DNA of 64,000 nucleotides from Paenibacillus tundrae (GCF_036884255.1 NZ_CP145605.1:6013001-6077000); one strand, 5' to 3'. Counted from the first letter of the stretch, positions 51,896 through 61,489 are shown. Notes: generated by a model from the sequence alone, not told the origin. Made by a program: numbers and translations.

Positions 51896-52735
51896 ATGGA
51901 TATTGTTCAAGCACTAATTGCAGTTATGCCTTATTTTCGAGTGGCCATGCGTCAAGATGTAACCCTTTCCATTATCGATCATGAGAAATTTTTGTATTTT
52001 TCTGCGGGAGAATCACTGAAGCAACTGAATTACCAAGCTGGAGACCCTCTGCTGGAATCCAATACGAATTTTCAAGATCTGAAAGGCGGTACAGAGAAAC
52101 GATGGGATCACTATCCTAAAGAGTTATTCGGAATCCCTTTTGATGTTGCTTTTATTCCCATCAAAGATACTCAAGGGAACATCCTGGCTCTGTTAAACAT
52201 CCTGTATAGCATGGATGACCAAGATCAGCTTCAACAACTTATGGATGCAGCTGACAACCTTACTAGCCAACTCATGGACAGCGTACAGCATGTCGCTGCA
52301 CACTCGGAAGAACTTAGTGCCACGACGGAGGAGATTTTGAACAATTCCAAAGAAGCGGTGCAGAAATCGAGTAACGTCAATCAGGTTGCCAGCTTTATTC
52401 GCGAAATATCCGAGCAGACGAACCTGCTTGGCTTAAATGCGGCCATTGAAGCTGCTCGTGTAGGCGAGGCAGGTGCAGGATTTGGAGTCGTTGCTAAGGA
52501 GATTCGCAAGCTGTCTGTAGATACCAAGGATGCAACCACTCGCATTGAAGAATCTCTTCTAGCTGTTCGGCAATCGATACAGGGAATGGAAAATGAGATT
52601 GGTGAGATTAGTGCCAGTTCGCAAGAACAGGCAGAACTCGTTAACAATTTTATGACGACGATCGATGAATTAAATGCAACCAATCAACAGCTCAAACAAT
52701 TTATTGATAAAATTATTAAAACGGAAGCACAATAG
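51896..52735 (+). CDS. Soluble MCP-like signalling protein
   Basis: 279 residues without a membrane helix. The N-terminal ~115 residues are a cytoplasmic sensor domain of unrecognised type ([36 protein letters not shown]). The C-terminal half is a shortened methyl-accepting signalling hairpin with the tip [39 protein letters not shown]. The start has TAGGAGG 10 bases upstream. Such short soluble MCPs occur in Bacillus and relatives; the stimulus is not known. It stands alone, convergent with the GH3 gene. Confidence 0.85.
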   Translation: MDIVQALIAVMPYFRVAMRQDVTLSIIDHEKFLYFSAGESLKQLNYQAGDPLLESNTNFQDLKGGTEKRWDHYPKELFGIPFDVAFIPIKDTQGNILALLNILYSMDDQDQLQQLMDAADNLTSQLMDSVQHVAAHSEELSATTEEILNNSKEAVQKSSNVNQVASFIREISEQTNLLGLNAAIEAARVGEAGAGFGVVAKEIRKLSVDTKDATTRIEESLLAVRQSIQGMENEIGEISASSQEQAELVNNFMTTIDELNATNQQLKQFIDKIIKTEAQ

Positions 52736-52825
52736 CAAATTGATTTGATGATTAAAGCAGCCTTGCCTATAAGGCACATTTTAGAATGATCCAACTACAA
52801 TTCTCATGTGTTATATAAGCCATAC

Positions 52826-52872
52826 AAAAAGAACCTTCGAGCCCACCATACACGTGGTTTCGAAGGTTCTTT
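52826..52872. terminator. Bidirectional terminator
   Basis: AAAGAACCTTCGA...TCGAAGGTTCTTT, a perfect 13-bp stem with A- and T-rich ends, between the convergent MCP-like and GH3 genes. Confidence 0.85.
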
Positions 52873-52899
52873 GCATTAGATTAATAGGATTCAGCGCAA

Positions 52900-55719
52900 T
52901 TATCGAATCTGAAATTGGCTGAGACGCACTCCGGCTGATAACAGGATATATACATCCTGTACGCCTGTTGCACCCTTAAGCTCAGCTTTCACCGAAGACC
53001 ATTGTTGGGCTCCGCCTTGTGCCAGCTCAGTACGCCCTGCCAATGTACCGTCAGGGGCACCCAATCGAACTTCCACTACAGCACCTTCCTGTTCGGAGGA
53101 TACGCGCGCTTCCAGTTCAGTCGTTTCACTGCCGAGATCTGCATCCTTATACAGAACCCATCCCTGTTTTCCAAGCGCGCGGATAGCTGTTCCGCCTTCT
53201 TTGCTCTCATCCAGATCTACACTGAGGTACGCATCATAGTTCTCAGCTCGTGTGGAGACACTCAAGTTTCGGGCTGGAATTGTCTCTCCCTCAACCGTCA
53301 GATCGGCAACAAGCTGAATATCCGAAGAGGATTTTCCCACCATAATTGCATAGGTTCCAGACTCCACCACATAGCGATCCTGAGTCACGTCCCAGAAGGC
53401 CAATTCTTGAACCGGAAGCTTGAAGCTCACGTTAACGGTTGCTCCGGCTTCAATATGAAGGCGACGGAATCCTTTTAACGTTTTGAGCGGACGTTTCACA
53501 CGAGATTTGCCTGCACGTACATACAATTGTACAACCTCATCGCTCGCGATTGTGCCCGTGTTCGTGACATCCACTGTTACCGTGATATCATCTTCTGTTC
53601 CTGCCTGTGCAGGTGTCAGCTCTAGATTGCTGTATTTGAATGCTGCATACGTCAATCCATGTCCGAACGGATACAATACATTTCCTTCAAAATATTGATA
53701 CGTACGGCCTGATTGAATAATATCGTAGTCTTTAATATCTGTAAGTTGATCTGCGGACTGTACCCATGTCATGTTCAGACGACCTGCTGGAGCGTAATCG
53801 GCATACAGTACATCGGCAAGTGCATTTCCTAGCTCCTGTCCTGCATGAGACGTATACAATACGGCTGGAATGTTCTCTTGCACCCAATTGGAAGTGAACG
53901 GATAGCTGCCTACAATGACAACAATCGTATTCGGATTAGCAGCATACACGGCTTCCACTAAGCGTTGCTGGGATTCGGCCAGATCCAGACTTGGACGGTC
54001 GATCTCTTCTTTGCCGTTCACCAGCGGGTTATTACCTACAAATACAATAGCCGTTTCCGCTTCCTTCGCTGCTGCAACCGCTTCTTCCACACCATTCACA
54101 ACGACGTCCTTCTGGAATGTCTCCGCTCTGCCAAAGGACTTCAGCTCTTCCGAAACGGCGAATGCATCGTTCCCATCGTTCGGTGCAGTTACCGTCTTGC
54201 CATTCCATGTCGTTAAGCCTACGCTACCGTCAGGCTGTGGCAACAGATGGAATACTTCCTTCACGAACCAGCCGTATACTTCGTTCGCAGATGCCGTTAC
54301 CTTTTCTTCATCCGTGGTCACATATTTACCATTGCGTTCCGATTGCAGCGTGTAGCTGCCAAATCCCCAGTCCGTAAGCGTAAAAGTATCTGCTTCTCCG
54401 GAAGCAATTAGTGGTGAATTCTCCTCTTCAGCCAGACCAACTGCCTTGCCGTTCGCTACGGAAGTCAGCGTAATTCGATCATTTCCATCCTGGAAGAGCA
54501 CGTTGTCGCTGCCCACTTTGCTCTGAATCGCCTCTAGTGGTGAGACACTATATGGCATGGTGCCTGCATACCAATCTCGATATACGGTGCCGCCCAGTGT
54601 ACCAATGACCGCCACTTTGCCCGCTTTGGTTTTGTCCAATGGCAACGTGCCATTCTCGTTTTTGAGCAATACAACCTGCTCTCTTGCTGCTCTCAGTGAC
54701 AACGCTTTGGCTTTGTCCGTCATCATCGCTTCTTCTCCAATGGATGCATACGGGTTGCCTTCCTCTGGATCGAACTCACCTAGACGGAAGCGAACACGGA
54801 AGGTGTTGAATAGCGCGTGGTCGATATCCTCCCATGCAAGTATGCCCTGCTCCAACCCTTCGCGAAGAGCTTGCTTGGACAGATCAGCATCATCGGTAAT
54901 GCTGTCGATCCCTGCTTTGACCGACTCTACGGTACCTGGTGTATGCGAATCATAGTACTTATGATCATTCTTAATTCCCATCACATCGCCTGCATCGCTG
55001 ACAACAAAACCATCCATTCCCCATTCACCCTTAACAATCTCATTCACATAAGGATGTAATAGAGCCGGCGTACCGTTGATGGAGTTATATGCCGTCATCA
55101 TGGACTGCGCGCCACCTTCTTTGAATGGCTTCTCAAACGCTTTCAGGTAATATTCACGCATATTACGCGGATCAATGCTGGACGAGCCACTGCCACGATC
55201 TACTTCATTATTGTTCGCAAGGAAGTGCTTCAGCGTTGCAACTGCCTTGTAATACTTCGGATGGTCACCTTGAATCCCTTTAACAAGTGCTGTAGACAGC
55301 TCTCCTGTAAGTTCAGGGTCTTCGCCATATGCTTCCTCATTCCGTCCCCAACGTGGATCACGCTCCATATCAACCGTCGGCGCCCAGAGCGTAAGACCGT
55401 TCACTGCTGGATTGCGTTTATAAAATACACGTGCCTCGTCCCCGATAACGGAGCCGATCTCTTTCATCAGATCGGTGTCCCATGTACATGCCAGCCCTAC
55501 CGGTTGTGGGAACGATGTTGCTTCCCCCAGCCATGCCAAACCATGAGCAGCTTCAGTACCATGTTTATATGCAGCAACACCGAGTCGTTCTACCGCTGGC
55601 TGATACTGTAACATGGATTCAATTTTCTCATCTTCGGTTAGACGGGATACAAGGTCTTTCACGCGGGAGTCTAGTTCTAATGACGTATCTTGAAAAGGAT
55701 ATTTTGTTTGGTTGGTCAT
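52900..55719 (-). CDS. Family 3 glycoside hydrolase with fascin-like insert and CBM6-like C-terminus
   Basis: 939 residues. The GH3 N-terminal barrel (KHGTEAAHGLAWLGEATSFPQPVGLACTWD, then DMERDPRWGRNEEAYGEDPEL, and the nucleophile motif FVVSDAGDV at about 240) is followed by the second GH3 domain. Between about 420 and 540 is a beta-trefoil fascin-like insert (NGKYVTTDEEKVTAS). A fibronectin III-like domain follows, and the last ~120 residues resemble CBM6 (VEVRLGAPDGTLAGRTEL, ATGVQDVYILLSAG). It has no signal peptide, so it probably acts in the cytoplasm on xylo- or gluco-oligosaccharides. AAAGGAG lies 10 bases before the ATG. Confidence 0.9.
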   Translation of the reverse strand: MTNQTKYPFQDTSLELDSRVKDLVSRLTEDEKIESMLQYQPAVERLGVAAYKHGTEAAHGLAWLGEATSFPQPVGLACTWDTDLMKEIGSVIGDEARVFYKRNPAVNGLTLWAPTVDMERDPRWGRNEEAYGEDPELTGELSTALVKGIQGDHPKYYKAVATLKHFLANNNEVDRGSGSSSIDPRNMREYYLKAFEKPFKEGGAQSMMTAYNSINGTPALLHPYVNEIVKGEWGMDGFVVSDAGDVMGIKNDHKYYDSHTPGTVESVKAGIDSITDDADLSKQALREGLEQGILAWEDIDHALFNTFRVRFRLGEFDPEEGNPYASIGEEAMMTDKAKALSLRAAREQVVLLKNENGTLPLDKTKAGKVAVIGTLGGTVYRDWYAGTMPYSVSPLEAIQSKVGSDNVLFQDGNDRITLTSVANGKAVGLAEEENSPLIASGEADTFTLTDWGFGSYTLQSERNGKYVTTDEEKVTASANEVYGWFVKEVFHLLPQPDGSVGLTTWNGKTVTAPNDGNDAFAVSEELKSFGRAETFQKDVVVNGVEEAVAAAKEAETAIVFVGNNPLVNGKEEIDRPSLDLAESQQRLVEAVYAANPNTIVVIVGSYPFTSNWVQENIPAVLYTSHAGQELGNALADVLYADYAPAGRLNMTWVQSADQLTDIKDYDIIQSGRTYQYFEGNVLYPFGHGLTYAAFKYSNLELTPAQAGTEDDITVTVDVTNTGTIASDEVVQLYVRAGKSRVKRPLKTLKGFRRLHIEAGATVNVSFKLPVQELAFWDVTQDRYVVESGTYAIMVGKSSSDIQLVADLTVEGETIPARNLSVSTRAENYDAYLSVDLDESKEGGTAIRALGKQGWVLYKDADLGSETTELEARVSSEQEGAVVEVRLGAPDGTLAGRTELAQGGAQQWSSVKAELKGATGVQDVYILLSAGVRLSQFQIR

Positions 55720-56079
55720 CGTATGGAATCTCCTTTGAGTTCAAAATGATAGCGAATACATAATAAGTGAAAGCATATCTACTCAATTGTACCTAATGGA
55801 TAGGTATATGAACAATGAAGTCCTTATACACCCTATGTTTTGTTACCCTTTTTCCACTATAAAATAAATTACCTAAAACGATTTCGATAATACTCTTATC
55901 ATATAGTATGTTCATCAAAAAAAATAGAGGTTACCACAGGAAAATATGAATATTCCTCGGAAAGTCCGTCATGTATTGTTTTTTTCTCGCTTAGTGTGGC
56001 AATCATGGTAGAAGGTTGATTTACTGCGCCTTTACATCTAGAACCCATGGATTTAAGAGAAGATACAGGAGGAATAGAT
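55720..56079. other. Divergent intergenic region, nothing recognised
   Basis: 360 bp between the divergent GH3 and FAD-Rieske genes. AT-rich promoter-like sequence is seen, but no convincing regulator site was identified; an in-frame ATG at 56047 precedes the next gene. Confidence 0.4.
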
Positions 56080-57624
56080 ATGAGTGATCAGCAACAACCC
56101 CCGGTGGGACTGCCTCCCATCCCGGAATCCCTATGGAGAGCTACGCACGCCTTCGATTCATATCCCAAACTGGAAGAAGATACAACAGCGGATGTAGCCA
56201 TTATCGGTGCAGGGATTGCAGGTATCACAACAGCATATTTGCTATCCCAAAAAGGGCTGCGTGTTGTGGTTCTGGAAGCAGGTAAGGTGCTGGATGGAAC
56301 AACTGGACACACCACGGCGAAGGTATCTGCACAGCATGGCGTCATATTCAACGAGTTAATGCAGCACTTCGGACACGAACAGGCACGTATGTACTATGAA
56401 GGTAATGCGAAGGCTGCAAGCTGGATGCGTGAGCTGGTGAAGTCACACAAGATTGATTGTCAGTGGGCCGACGAGGATGCTTACGTGTATATCCAATCCG
56501 AAGAAAACTTGAAGAAGCTTGAGATTGAGCTGACAGCCTATGGGAAGCTCGATATCCCTGGTCAATGGGTGGATCCACTCCCTATTGATGTTCCATCAAG
56601 AGCAGGCATCAAGATGCCAGGACAAGCTCGCTTTGATCCACTAGCTTACCTGCATTTTCTACTGGACTCCGCTGTGAAAAATGGAGTTCGCATCTTCGAG
56701 CATACAACGGTAACGGATGTGGAAGAAGACGCTGCTCTGCATGTTAGAACCTATGGGAATGGCCCTTCGGTTACAGCGGAGCATGTGGTTGTTGCCTCCC
56801 ATTTTCCGGTGTATGATCCTGGTTTTTATTTTACGAGACTTCATGCCGAGCGATCTTATGCTCTAGCCGTCGAGCCGTTAAAATCCTTTGCTGGCGGTAT
56901 GTACATCTCTGATGATGAACCATCCCGTTCATTGCGTGCTGTCCTGCATGAAGGAAAAGAATTGATTCTCTTTGGCGGAGAGAACCATAAAACCGGTCAA
57001 GGCATCTGTACATTTGGTCATTACGAGCGGTTAGAACGCTACGCCGCAGATACTTATGGCATTCGCAACATCCCGTTCCGCTGGTCTGCACAGGATCTCA
57101 TCTCACTCGATAAGGTTCCTTACATCGGTCCAATCACCGGAAGACATGAGCGTGTCTACGTAGCTACCGGTTTTGCCAAATGGGGTATGACCACAGGTAC
57201 GATGGCCGGGCGTCTGCTTGCCGATCGAATTACGGGTGTAGAGAATCCACATGCTGAGATATTCCATCCAGCAAGATTCAAGAGTGATCCAGGTATCAAG
57301 AATTTTATTGTGGAAAATGTTAATGTTGCCAAAGAATTAATCTCTGGCAAAGTAGGCATCGTGCACAAACATGTGAATGAGCTCGGCAATGATGAAGGCT
57401 CAGTTGTCCGTCATGATGGCAAACGTGCCGGAGCATATAAAGATGCTTCCGGAAAGCTCTTCCTGGTTGATACCACCTGCACCCACCTTGGGTGTGAAGT
57501 GGAATGGAATGAAGGCGAACGCTCATGGGATTGCCCATGCCATGGTTCACGATTTAATTATGCAGGGGAAGTCATCGAGGGGCCTGCAGTCAAGGATCTC
57601 AAAGTGCTCGAAGCAACGGAATAA
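56080..57624 (+). CDS. FAD-dependent oxidoreductase with C-terminal Rieske domain
   Basis: 514 residues. The N-terminal FAD-binding Rossmann fold has ADVAIIGAGIAGITTAYLLSQKGLRVVVLEAG; a DAO-like fold follows to about 400. The C-terminal ~90 residues are a Rieske [2Fe-2S] domain with both ligand pairs, CTHLGC and CPCHGS. Related Bacillus proteins are annotated as FAD-dependent oxidoreductase/Rieske fusions without a defined substrate. CAGGAGG lies 7 bases before the ATG at 56080; the open frame starts earlier, at 56047. No redox partner genes are adjacent. Confidence 0.85.
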   Translation: MSDQQQPPVGLPPIPESLWRATHAFDSYPKLEEDTTADVAIIGAGIAGITTAYLLSQKGLRVVVLEAGKVLDGTTGHTTAKVSAQHGVIFNELMQHFGHEQARMYYEGNAKAASWMRELVKSHKIDCQWADEDAYVYIQSEENLKKLEIELTAYGKLDIPGQWVDPLPIDVPSRAGIKMPGQARFDPLAYLHFLLDSAVKNGVRIFEHTTVTDVEEDAALHVRTYGNGPSVTAEHVVVASHFPVYDPGFYFTRLHAERSYALAVEPLKSFAGGMYISDDEPSRSLRAVLHEGKELILFGGENHKTGQGICTFGHYERLERYAADTYGIRNIPFRWSAQDLISLDKVPYIGPITGRHERVYVATGFAKWGMTTGTMAGRLLADRITGVENPHAEIFHPARFKSDPGIKNFIVENVNVAKELISGKVGIVHKHVNELGNDEGSVVRHDGKRAGAYKDASGKLFLVDTTCTHLGCEVEWNEGERSWDCPCHGSRFNYAGEVIEGPAVKDLKVLEATE

Positions 57625-57722
57625 AGCTGTGTTAGGACGTGTCTCAAAACTCGCTGAAATACATCTGTTACGGCCTTTTCACACCCTGCTGCGTCACTTT
57701 CCCTTGATGCGCTAGCAAAAAT

Positions 57723-57790
57723 CAGTATGCAGACCTGGATAGAGTTCCGTCTTCAGACGGAGGCATCTTATCCGGGTTTTGCGTATACTG
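57723..57790. repeat. Long three-stem hairpin after the Rieske gene
   Basis: CAGTATGC pairs with GCGTATACTG, CCTGGATA with TATCCGGG, and CCGTCT with AGACGG around a TC loop, giving one 68-base hairpin with small bulges. There is no clear T-run, so it may be a terminator, a structured RNA or a mobile palindrome. It sits in the 378-bp gap 57625-58002, where nothing else is recognised. Confidence 0.5.
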
Positions 57791-58002
57791 AGGTAATAGA
57801 TCATACATACATAAATTTACATTTAGTATAATAGATTGGATTAGAATCTATCATTAGCACGAGAACGTACAGCATAAAGCTGTGTTCCAGAACTATTTTA
57901 AAATCACTACCTTGCATTATACAGTACTGAGTGCTATTCTATATCCACAGCTACTGAACAATACACACTAGTGATTGAATACGGAATGAAGGAGGAACCT
58001 GT

Positions 58003-58332
58003 GTGAATGTAAATATCCAGTTCAAAAAAGGAGTATTGGAGCTATGCGTCCTGGTGCTAATCAACCGTCAGGATCGTTATGGCTACGAACTGGCTCAGGC
58101 GGTCTCCAAACATATTGAAGTGGCCGAAGGTGCACTATACCCGCTTCTACGCAGGCTTGTGAATGATGGCTACTGTACGACCTATTTGCAGGAATCAACG
58201 GAGGGGCCTCCACGCAAGTACTATAAGTTGTCTGATGAAGGTCGTGTTTACATGGATACCCTCACCAATGAATGGAATGAATTTGTGCGTAATGTCGCAC
58301 ATCTTATTGAGGATGGTAACTCGAATGAATAA
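58003..58332 (+). CDS. PadR-family transcriptional regulator
   Basis: 109 residues, a small winged helix protein: LELCVLVLINRQDRYGYELAQAVSKHIEVAEGALYPLLRRLVNDGYCTTYLQESTEGPPRKYYKLSDEGRVYMD. The start is a GTG at 58003 with GGAGG 7 bases upstream. It overlaps the following HAAS gene by 8 bp. It probably represses its own operon; the effector is unknown. Confidence 0.9.
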   Translation: MNVNIQFKKGVLELCVLVLINRQDRYGYELAQAVSKHIEVAEGALYPLLRRLVNDGYCTTYLQESTEGPPRKYYKLSDEGRVYMDTLTNEWNEFVRNVAHLIEDGNSNE

Positions 58333-58915
58333 ACAACAATTTATGCAACTTATGGAGCTGCAGCTTAGCGCTATGGACCCGCAAGAACGAGCAGAGTTAC
58401 TTGCTGACTACGAACAGCATTTTGAGCTTGGGCTTGTGGATGGACGCACGGAGGAAGACATTGCCCGCGAGCTTGGGCAACCAGAGGAAATCGCACGTGA
58501 GGCACTTGGTGACCGGTATGTCATGGATACGATGTTTACGGACCATGCCTATAGTGTTATGCCAACGAACGCCCCTCCACCACAGAGCAGTACAACGGCA
58601 CGTAATGTGTTCACTGGGATCGGACTCTTTTTCCTAAATCTCATGTTAGGTCTCCCGCTTGGACTACTCTTGTGGTCCGTCTGGCTCACGGTTGCTGGCT
58701 TCTCTCTTCTCGCCTTAACGCCTATAGCTGCTGTGATTGATGTCTTATTCTTTGGAGAATATGTGCCCTCGAAGCTGTTCTTCTCGGTTGCAGCCTGTGG
58801 TATAGGCATTCTGTTTGCTATGTTGGCCAAATACCTTTTCAAAGCCTTCAGCTCCGTGACACTTCAATACGTAAGATGGAACAAAAAAACGATACAAGGG
58901 GAGTATAATGGATGA
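58325..58915 (+). CDS. HAAS-domain (DUF1700-like) membrane protein
   Basis: 196 residues. The first ~75 residues form the HAAS helical signature (MNKQQFMQLMELQLSAMDPQERAELLADYEQHFELGLVDGRTEEDIARELGQPEEIA), then a Pro-rich spacer and about three membrane helices (about 100-180). The start ATG lies inside the end of the PadR gene; the frame is open further upstream but in antiphase overlap with PadR. PadR/HAAS/DUF4097 is a recurrent operon in Bacillota. Confidence 0.85.
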   Translation: MNKQQFMQLMELQLSAMDPQERAELLADYEQHFELGLVDGRTEEDIARELGQPEEIAREALGDRYVMDTMFTDHAYSVMPTNAPPPQSSTTARNVFTGIGLFFLNLMLGLPLGLLLWSVWLTVAGFSLLALTPIAAVIDVLFFGEYVPSKLFFSVAACGIGILFAMLAKYLFKAFSSVTLQYVRWNKKTIQGEYNG

Positions 58916-59811
58916 CTACAAAAAAATGGTTCGTCACAGCCTTGTTATGTATTCTGATTGGTCTGGTTGGCGTATCGGTATACGGTGTTGAATTCGGGAA
59001 TCAACGTGAAGACTATTCCAAACGATGGGACTTTAAGAATGATGAATTGCAGCGGCTGCTGATTGATGCCAATCTCAATGCCAACATTCAATTCATTGTG
59101 AGTCCTGAATCTGAGGGCTATATTGAAGCAGAGGGCAAATGGGATAAGGAAAGCATTGAAAGTCTGGAGAATGCTACATTATCCGGTGGTACGTTCAATC
59201 TCGTCAAACCCGATCGTGTCCGCATTGAATTTTTCAATTTCAATTGGAGCAACTCGAAGCCAACCTTAACCGTTGCCATTCCTGAAGGGCATACGCTAGA
59301 TGAAGTGAAGCTCACTTCTTCCTCCACGGACTACAACCTAGCAGGACTGCATGCCAACACACTGGATATCACGAATACATCTGGCGAACTTCGATTGAAG
59401 GACATTACCGTCCCCCGCATTGAACTTAGTCTTACCTCTGGAGATATCTCTGGCTCAGGGATCGAAGGCGATATGAATGTGAAAATGACCTCAGGCAGCT
59501 TCAAGATGGACGCTGTTACTGGAAATGTCACCAGTGATCTGACATCCGGCGATTTTCAGATTAAAGAACTCGCAGGTGCAGCTAATGTAACGTTTACCTC
59601 AGGAACGGTAAGAATTGAGCAGACGACTGTAGCCCCGATTGATGTGTCAGGGCAATCTGGCGATATTACCATCAAAGCCGCACCTGAATTTGCAGGTTTC
59701 TATGATGTTAAGGTTACTTCGGGAGATATTAACATTCCGGAATCCCCGATGACCAGCACAGATGTAATCAAGGCAAGAGCAACTTCAGGCAGCATTAAGA
59801 TCACACAATAA
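58912..59811 (+). CDS. DUF4097-family beta-helical cell-surface protein
   Basis: 299 residues. N-terminal membrane anchor (WFVTALLCILIGLVGVSVYG), then a DUF4097 beta-helix of short repeats with the recurring pattern TSGxxxIxx (TSGDISGSGIEGD, TSGSFKMDAV, TSGDFQIKEL, TSGTVRIEQ). The stem appears exported. The ATG overlaps the HAAS stop (ATGA) and has AAGGGGAG 8 bases upstream. The operon looks like a membrane stress-sensing module, but the function is unknown. Confidence 0.85.
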   Translation: MTTKKWFVTALLCILIGLVGVSVYGVEFGNQREDYSKRWDFKNDELQRLLIDANLNANIQFIVSPESEGYIEAEGKWDKESIESLENATLSGGTFNLVKPDRVRIEFFNFNWSNSKPTLTVAIPEGHTLDEVKLTSSSTDYNLAGLHANTLDITNTSGELRLKDITVPRIELSLTSGDISGSGIEGDMNVKMTSGSFKMDAVTGNVTSDLTSGDFQIKELAGAANVTFTSGTVRIEQTTVAPIDVSGQSGDITIKAAPEFAGFYDVKVTSGDINIPESPMTSTDVIKARATSGSIKITQ

Positions 59812-59878
59812 TGATGAAGGAAATATCCGAACCGTGGGTAATATAGTATAATCAAATGCTATACAAATTGAACTATAC

Positions 59879-60029
59879 ATTTACACGGGAACGGAGAGGG
59901 CAGAAATAACCTGAAGAAGCGTAGCGTTCGCCTTTATCCCCGGATTTCTCCTTTAAGGAAAAATTCAAAAAAATCTGGGGATAACAGCGATCGGAAGGTT
60001 GTTCTGTCATCGGAGTGGCAAGTGTAAAT
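59879..60029. repeat. Palindromic intergenic repeat, copy B (full)
   Basis: 151 bp bounded by ATTTACAC and GTGTAAAT, with the same inner hairpin as copy A (TATCCCCGGATTT / AAATCTGGGGATA) and the arm GCAGAAATAACC pairing with GGTTGTTCTGTC. It lies between the DUF4097 gene and the short-chain dehydrogenase gene. Confidence 0.85.
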
Positions 60030-60078
60030 ATTCTTTAGTTTAATTTTTATAGATCATCTCGAAGGAGGAATTACCCAC

Positions 60079-60798
60079 ATGGAACTTAAGAATAGAACAG
60101 CGATCATCACTGGTGCAGGTAAAGGGATTGGTCGTGCCATCGCAGAGGCACTTGCCAAAGAAGGTGTGCATCTTGGACTGATCGCCCGCACAGCTTCGGA
60201 TTTGCAAGCACTCCAACAATCGCTTAGTCAAGAGCATGGTGTCAAAGTAACCAGCGCTATTGCTGATATCTCAGATCGTACACAGGCTGAGGCAGCTGTT
60301 GCTGCCATCGAGATGGAGCTTGGTGCCATCGATATTCTCATCAATAACGCAGGTATTGCTACCTTCGGCACGCTATTAGATATGGACCCAGAGGAATGGG
60401 AGCGCATCTTGCATGTCAACGTCATGGGTACATATTATGTAACACGTGCTGTACTGCCAAGCATGATTAAAGAGAGCAGCGGAAGCATTATCAATATCGC
60501 GTCTACGGCAGGTGAGCGCGGATTCGCTACAGGTTCAGCGTACTGTGCATCCAAGTTCGCCCTGCTCGGTATGACCGAGTCCCTCATGCAGGAAGTACGC
60601 AAATCCAATATCCGCGTAACAGCTCTAACGCCAAGTACGGTAAATACAGAGCTTGCTACGAATGCAGGCCTGAAAGTCGGCGACGAAGATCGCATGATGC
60701 AAGCGGAAGATGTAGCTGAACTTGCTTTGGCAACGCTGAAGCTTTCGGATCGTGTATTTGTCAAAGCTGCGGGCATCTGGACAACGAATCCACAATAA
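60079..60798 (+). CDS. Short-chain dehydrogenase/reductase (FabG-like)
   Basis: 239 residues. Classical SDR landmarks: the cofactor turn TGAGKGIGRAIAEALA (about 11-26), NNAGIA at about 90, and the catalytic Ser-Tyr-Lys as NIASTAGERGFATGSAYCASKFAL. It fits 3-oxoacyl-ACP reductase-like (YmfI/YvaG-type) enzymes that use NADPH; substrate unknown. GAAGGAGG lies about 9 bases before the ATG and a terminator follows. Confidence 0.88.
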   Translation: MELKNRTAIITGAGKGIGRAIAEALAKEGVHLGLIARTASDLQALQQSLSQEHGVKVTSAIADISDRTQAEAAVAAIEMELGAIDILINNAGIATFGTLLDMDPEEWERILHVNVMGTYYVTRAVLPSMIKESSGSIINIASTAGERGFATGSAYCASKFALLGMTESLMQEVRKSNIRVTALTPSTVNTELATNAGLKVGDEDRMMQAEDVAELALATLKLSDRVFVKAAGIWTTNPQ

Positions 60799-60832
60799 AA
60801 CAACTACATAAGGTACATCGCCTTATGCAAAT

Positions 60833-60865
60833 GAGGCCGTCAGAGCTATTCTGGCGGCCTTTTTG
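60833..60865 (+). terminator. Intrinsic terminator of the SDR gene
   Basis: GAGGCCG.CAGA...TCTG.CGGCCT followed by TTTTTG, 35 bp past the stop codon. Strong stem-loop with a T-run. Confidence 0.85.
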
Positions 60866-60940
60866 TCTTGCTCTCATTTAGTATTCCTTGCTCTCTCTGT
60901 CATCGTTCTACACTATATCGGGCTACACAGGGCACAGGGG

Positions 60941-61489
60941 CTAGGCATTCCACAATTGATCCAAATCCAGCTCCTTCGATACGGCGATTAACACAATGGC
61001 CGGTTCATCTCCGATGTTGGCGACCTCATGCGGCACGATGGCATTCCAAGTGAAGGAATCACCTTCTTCAAGCAGCTCAACGTCCTCGCCCTGCTCTGCG
61101 CGAATTTTGCCCTGTAAAATAAGATGGCTCTCTTCTCCCACATGTTTGCTAATACCTGTCGACGCTCCCGGCGGAAGTTCCACGATGGACATGCGCATGG
61201 CACCCTTGGCGGTGAGATGCTGTACCTTGATCTGCCCACTACCCGCAGTGGTCTCCTGGCGTTCATGCTTGCGTACCACGTTCATCCGTTGTTCTGGTGT
61301 CAGCAACAGATAAGGAAGTGGCACGTTAAGATAATCGGCTATACTTTCGAGCGTAGCGATTGATGGTGATGTTTTATTATTTTCCACATTGCTAATAAAT
61401 CCTTTGGACAAGCCTGTACCTTCACACATTTGCATAATGGTAATCTGTTTCTGTTTGCGGATCGTACGAATGGCTGAGCCAATATCCAT
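60941..61489 (-). CDS. XRE-family regulator with C-terminal cupin
   Basis: 182 residues. HTH_3 (IGSAIRTIRKQKQITIMQMCEGTGLSKGFISNVENNKTSPSIATLESIADYL) followed by a linker and a cupin_2 domain (MSIVELPPGASTGISKHVGEESHLILQGKIRAEQGEDVELLEEGDSFTWNAIVPHEVANIG). It probably senses a small molecule and represses a nearby gene. GGGGGAG lies 4 bases before the ATG. Confidence 0.88.
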   Translation of the reverse strand: MDIGSAIRTIRKQKQITIMQMCEGTGLSKGFISNVENNKTSPSIATLESIADYLNVPLPYLLLTPEQRMNVVRKHERQETTAGSGQIKVQHLTAKGAMRMSIVELPPGASTGISKHVGEESHLILQGKIRAEQGEDVELLEEGDSFTWNAIVPHEVANIGDEPAIVLIAVSKELDLDQLWNA

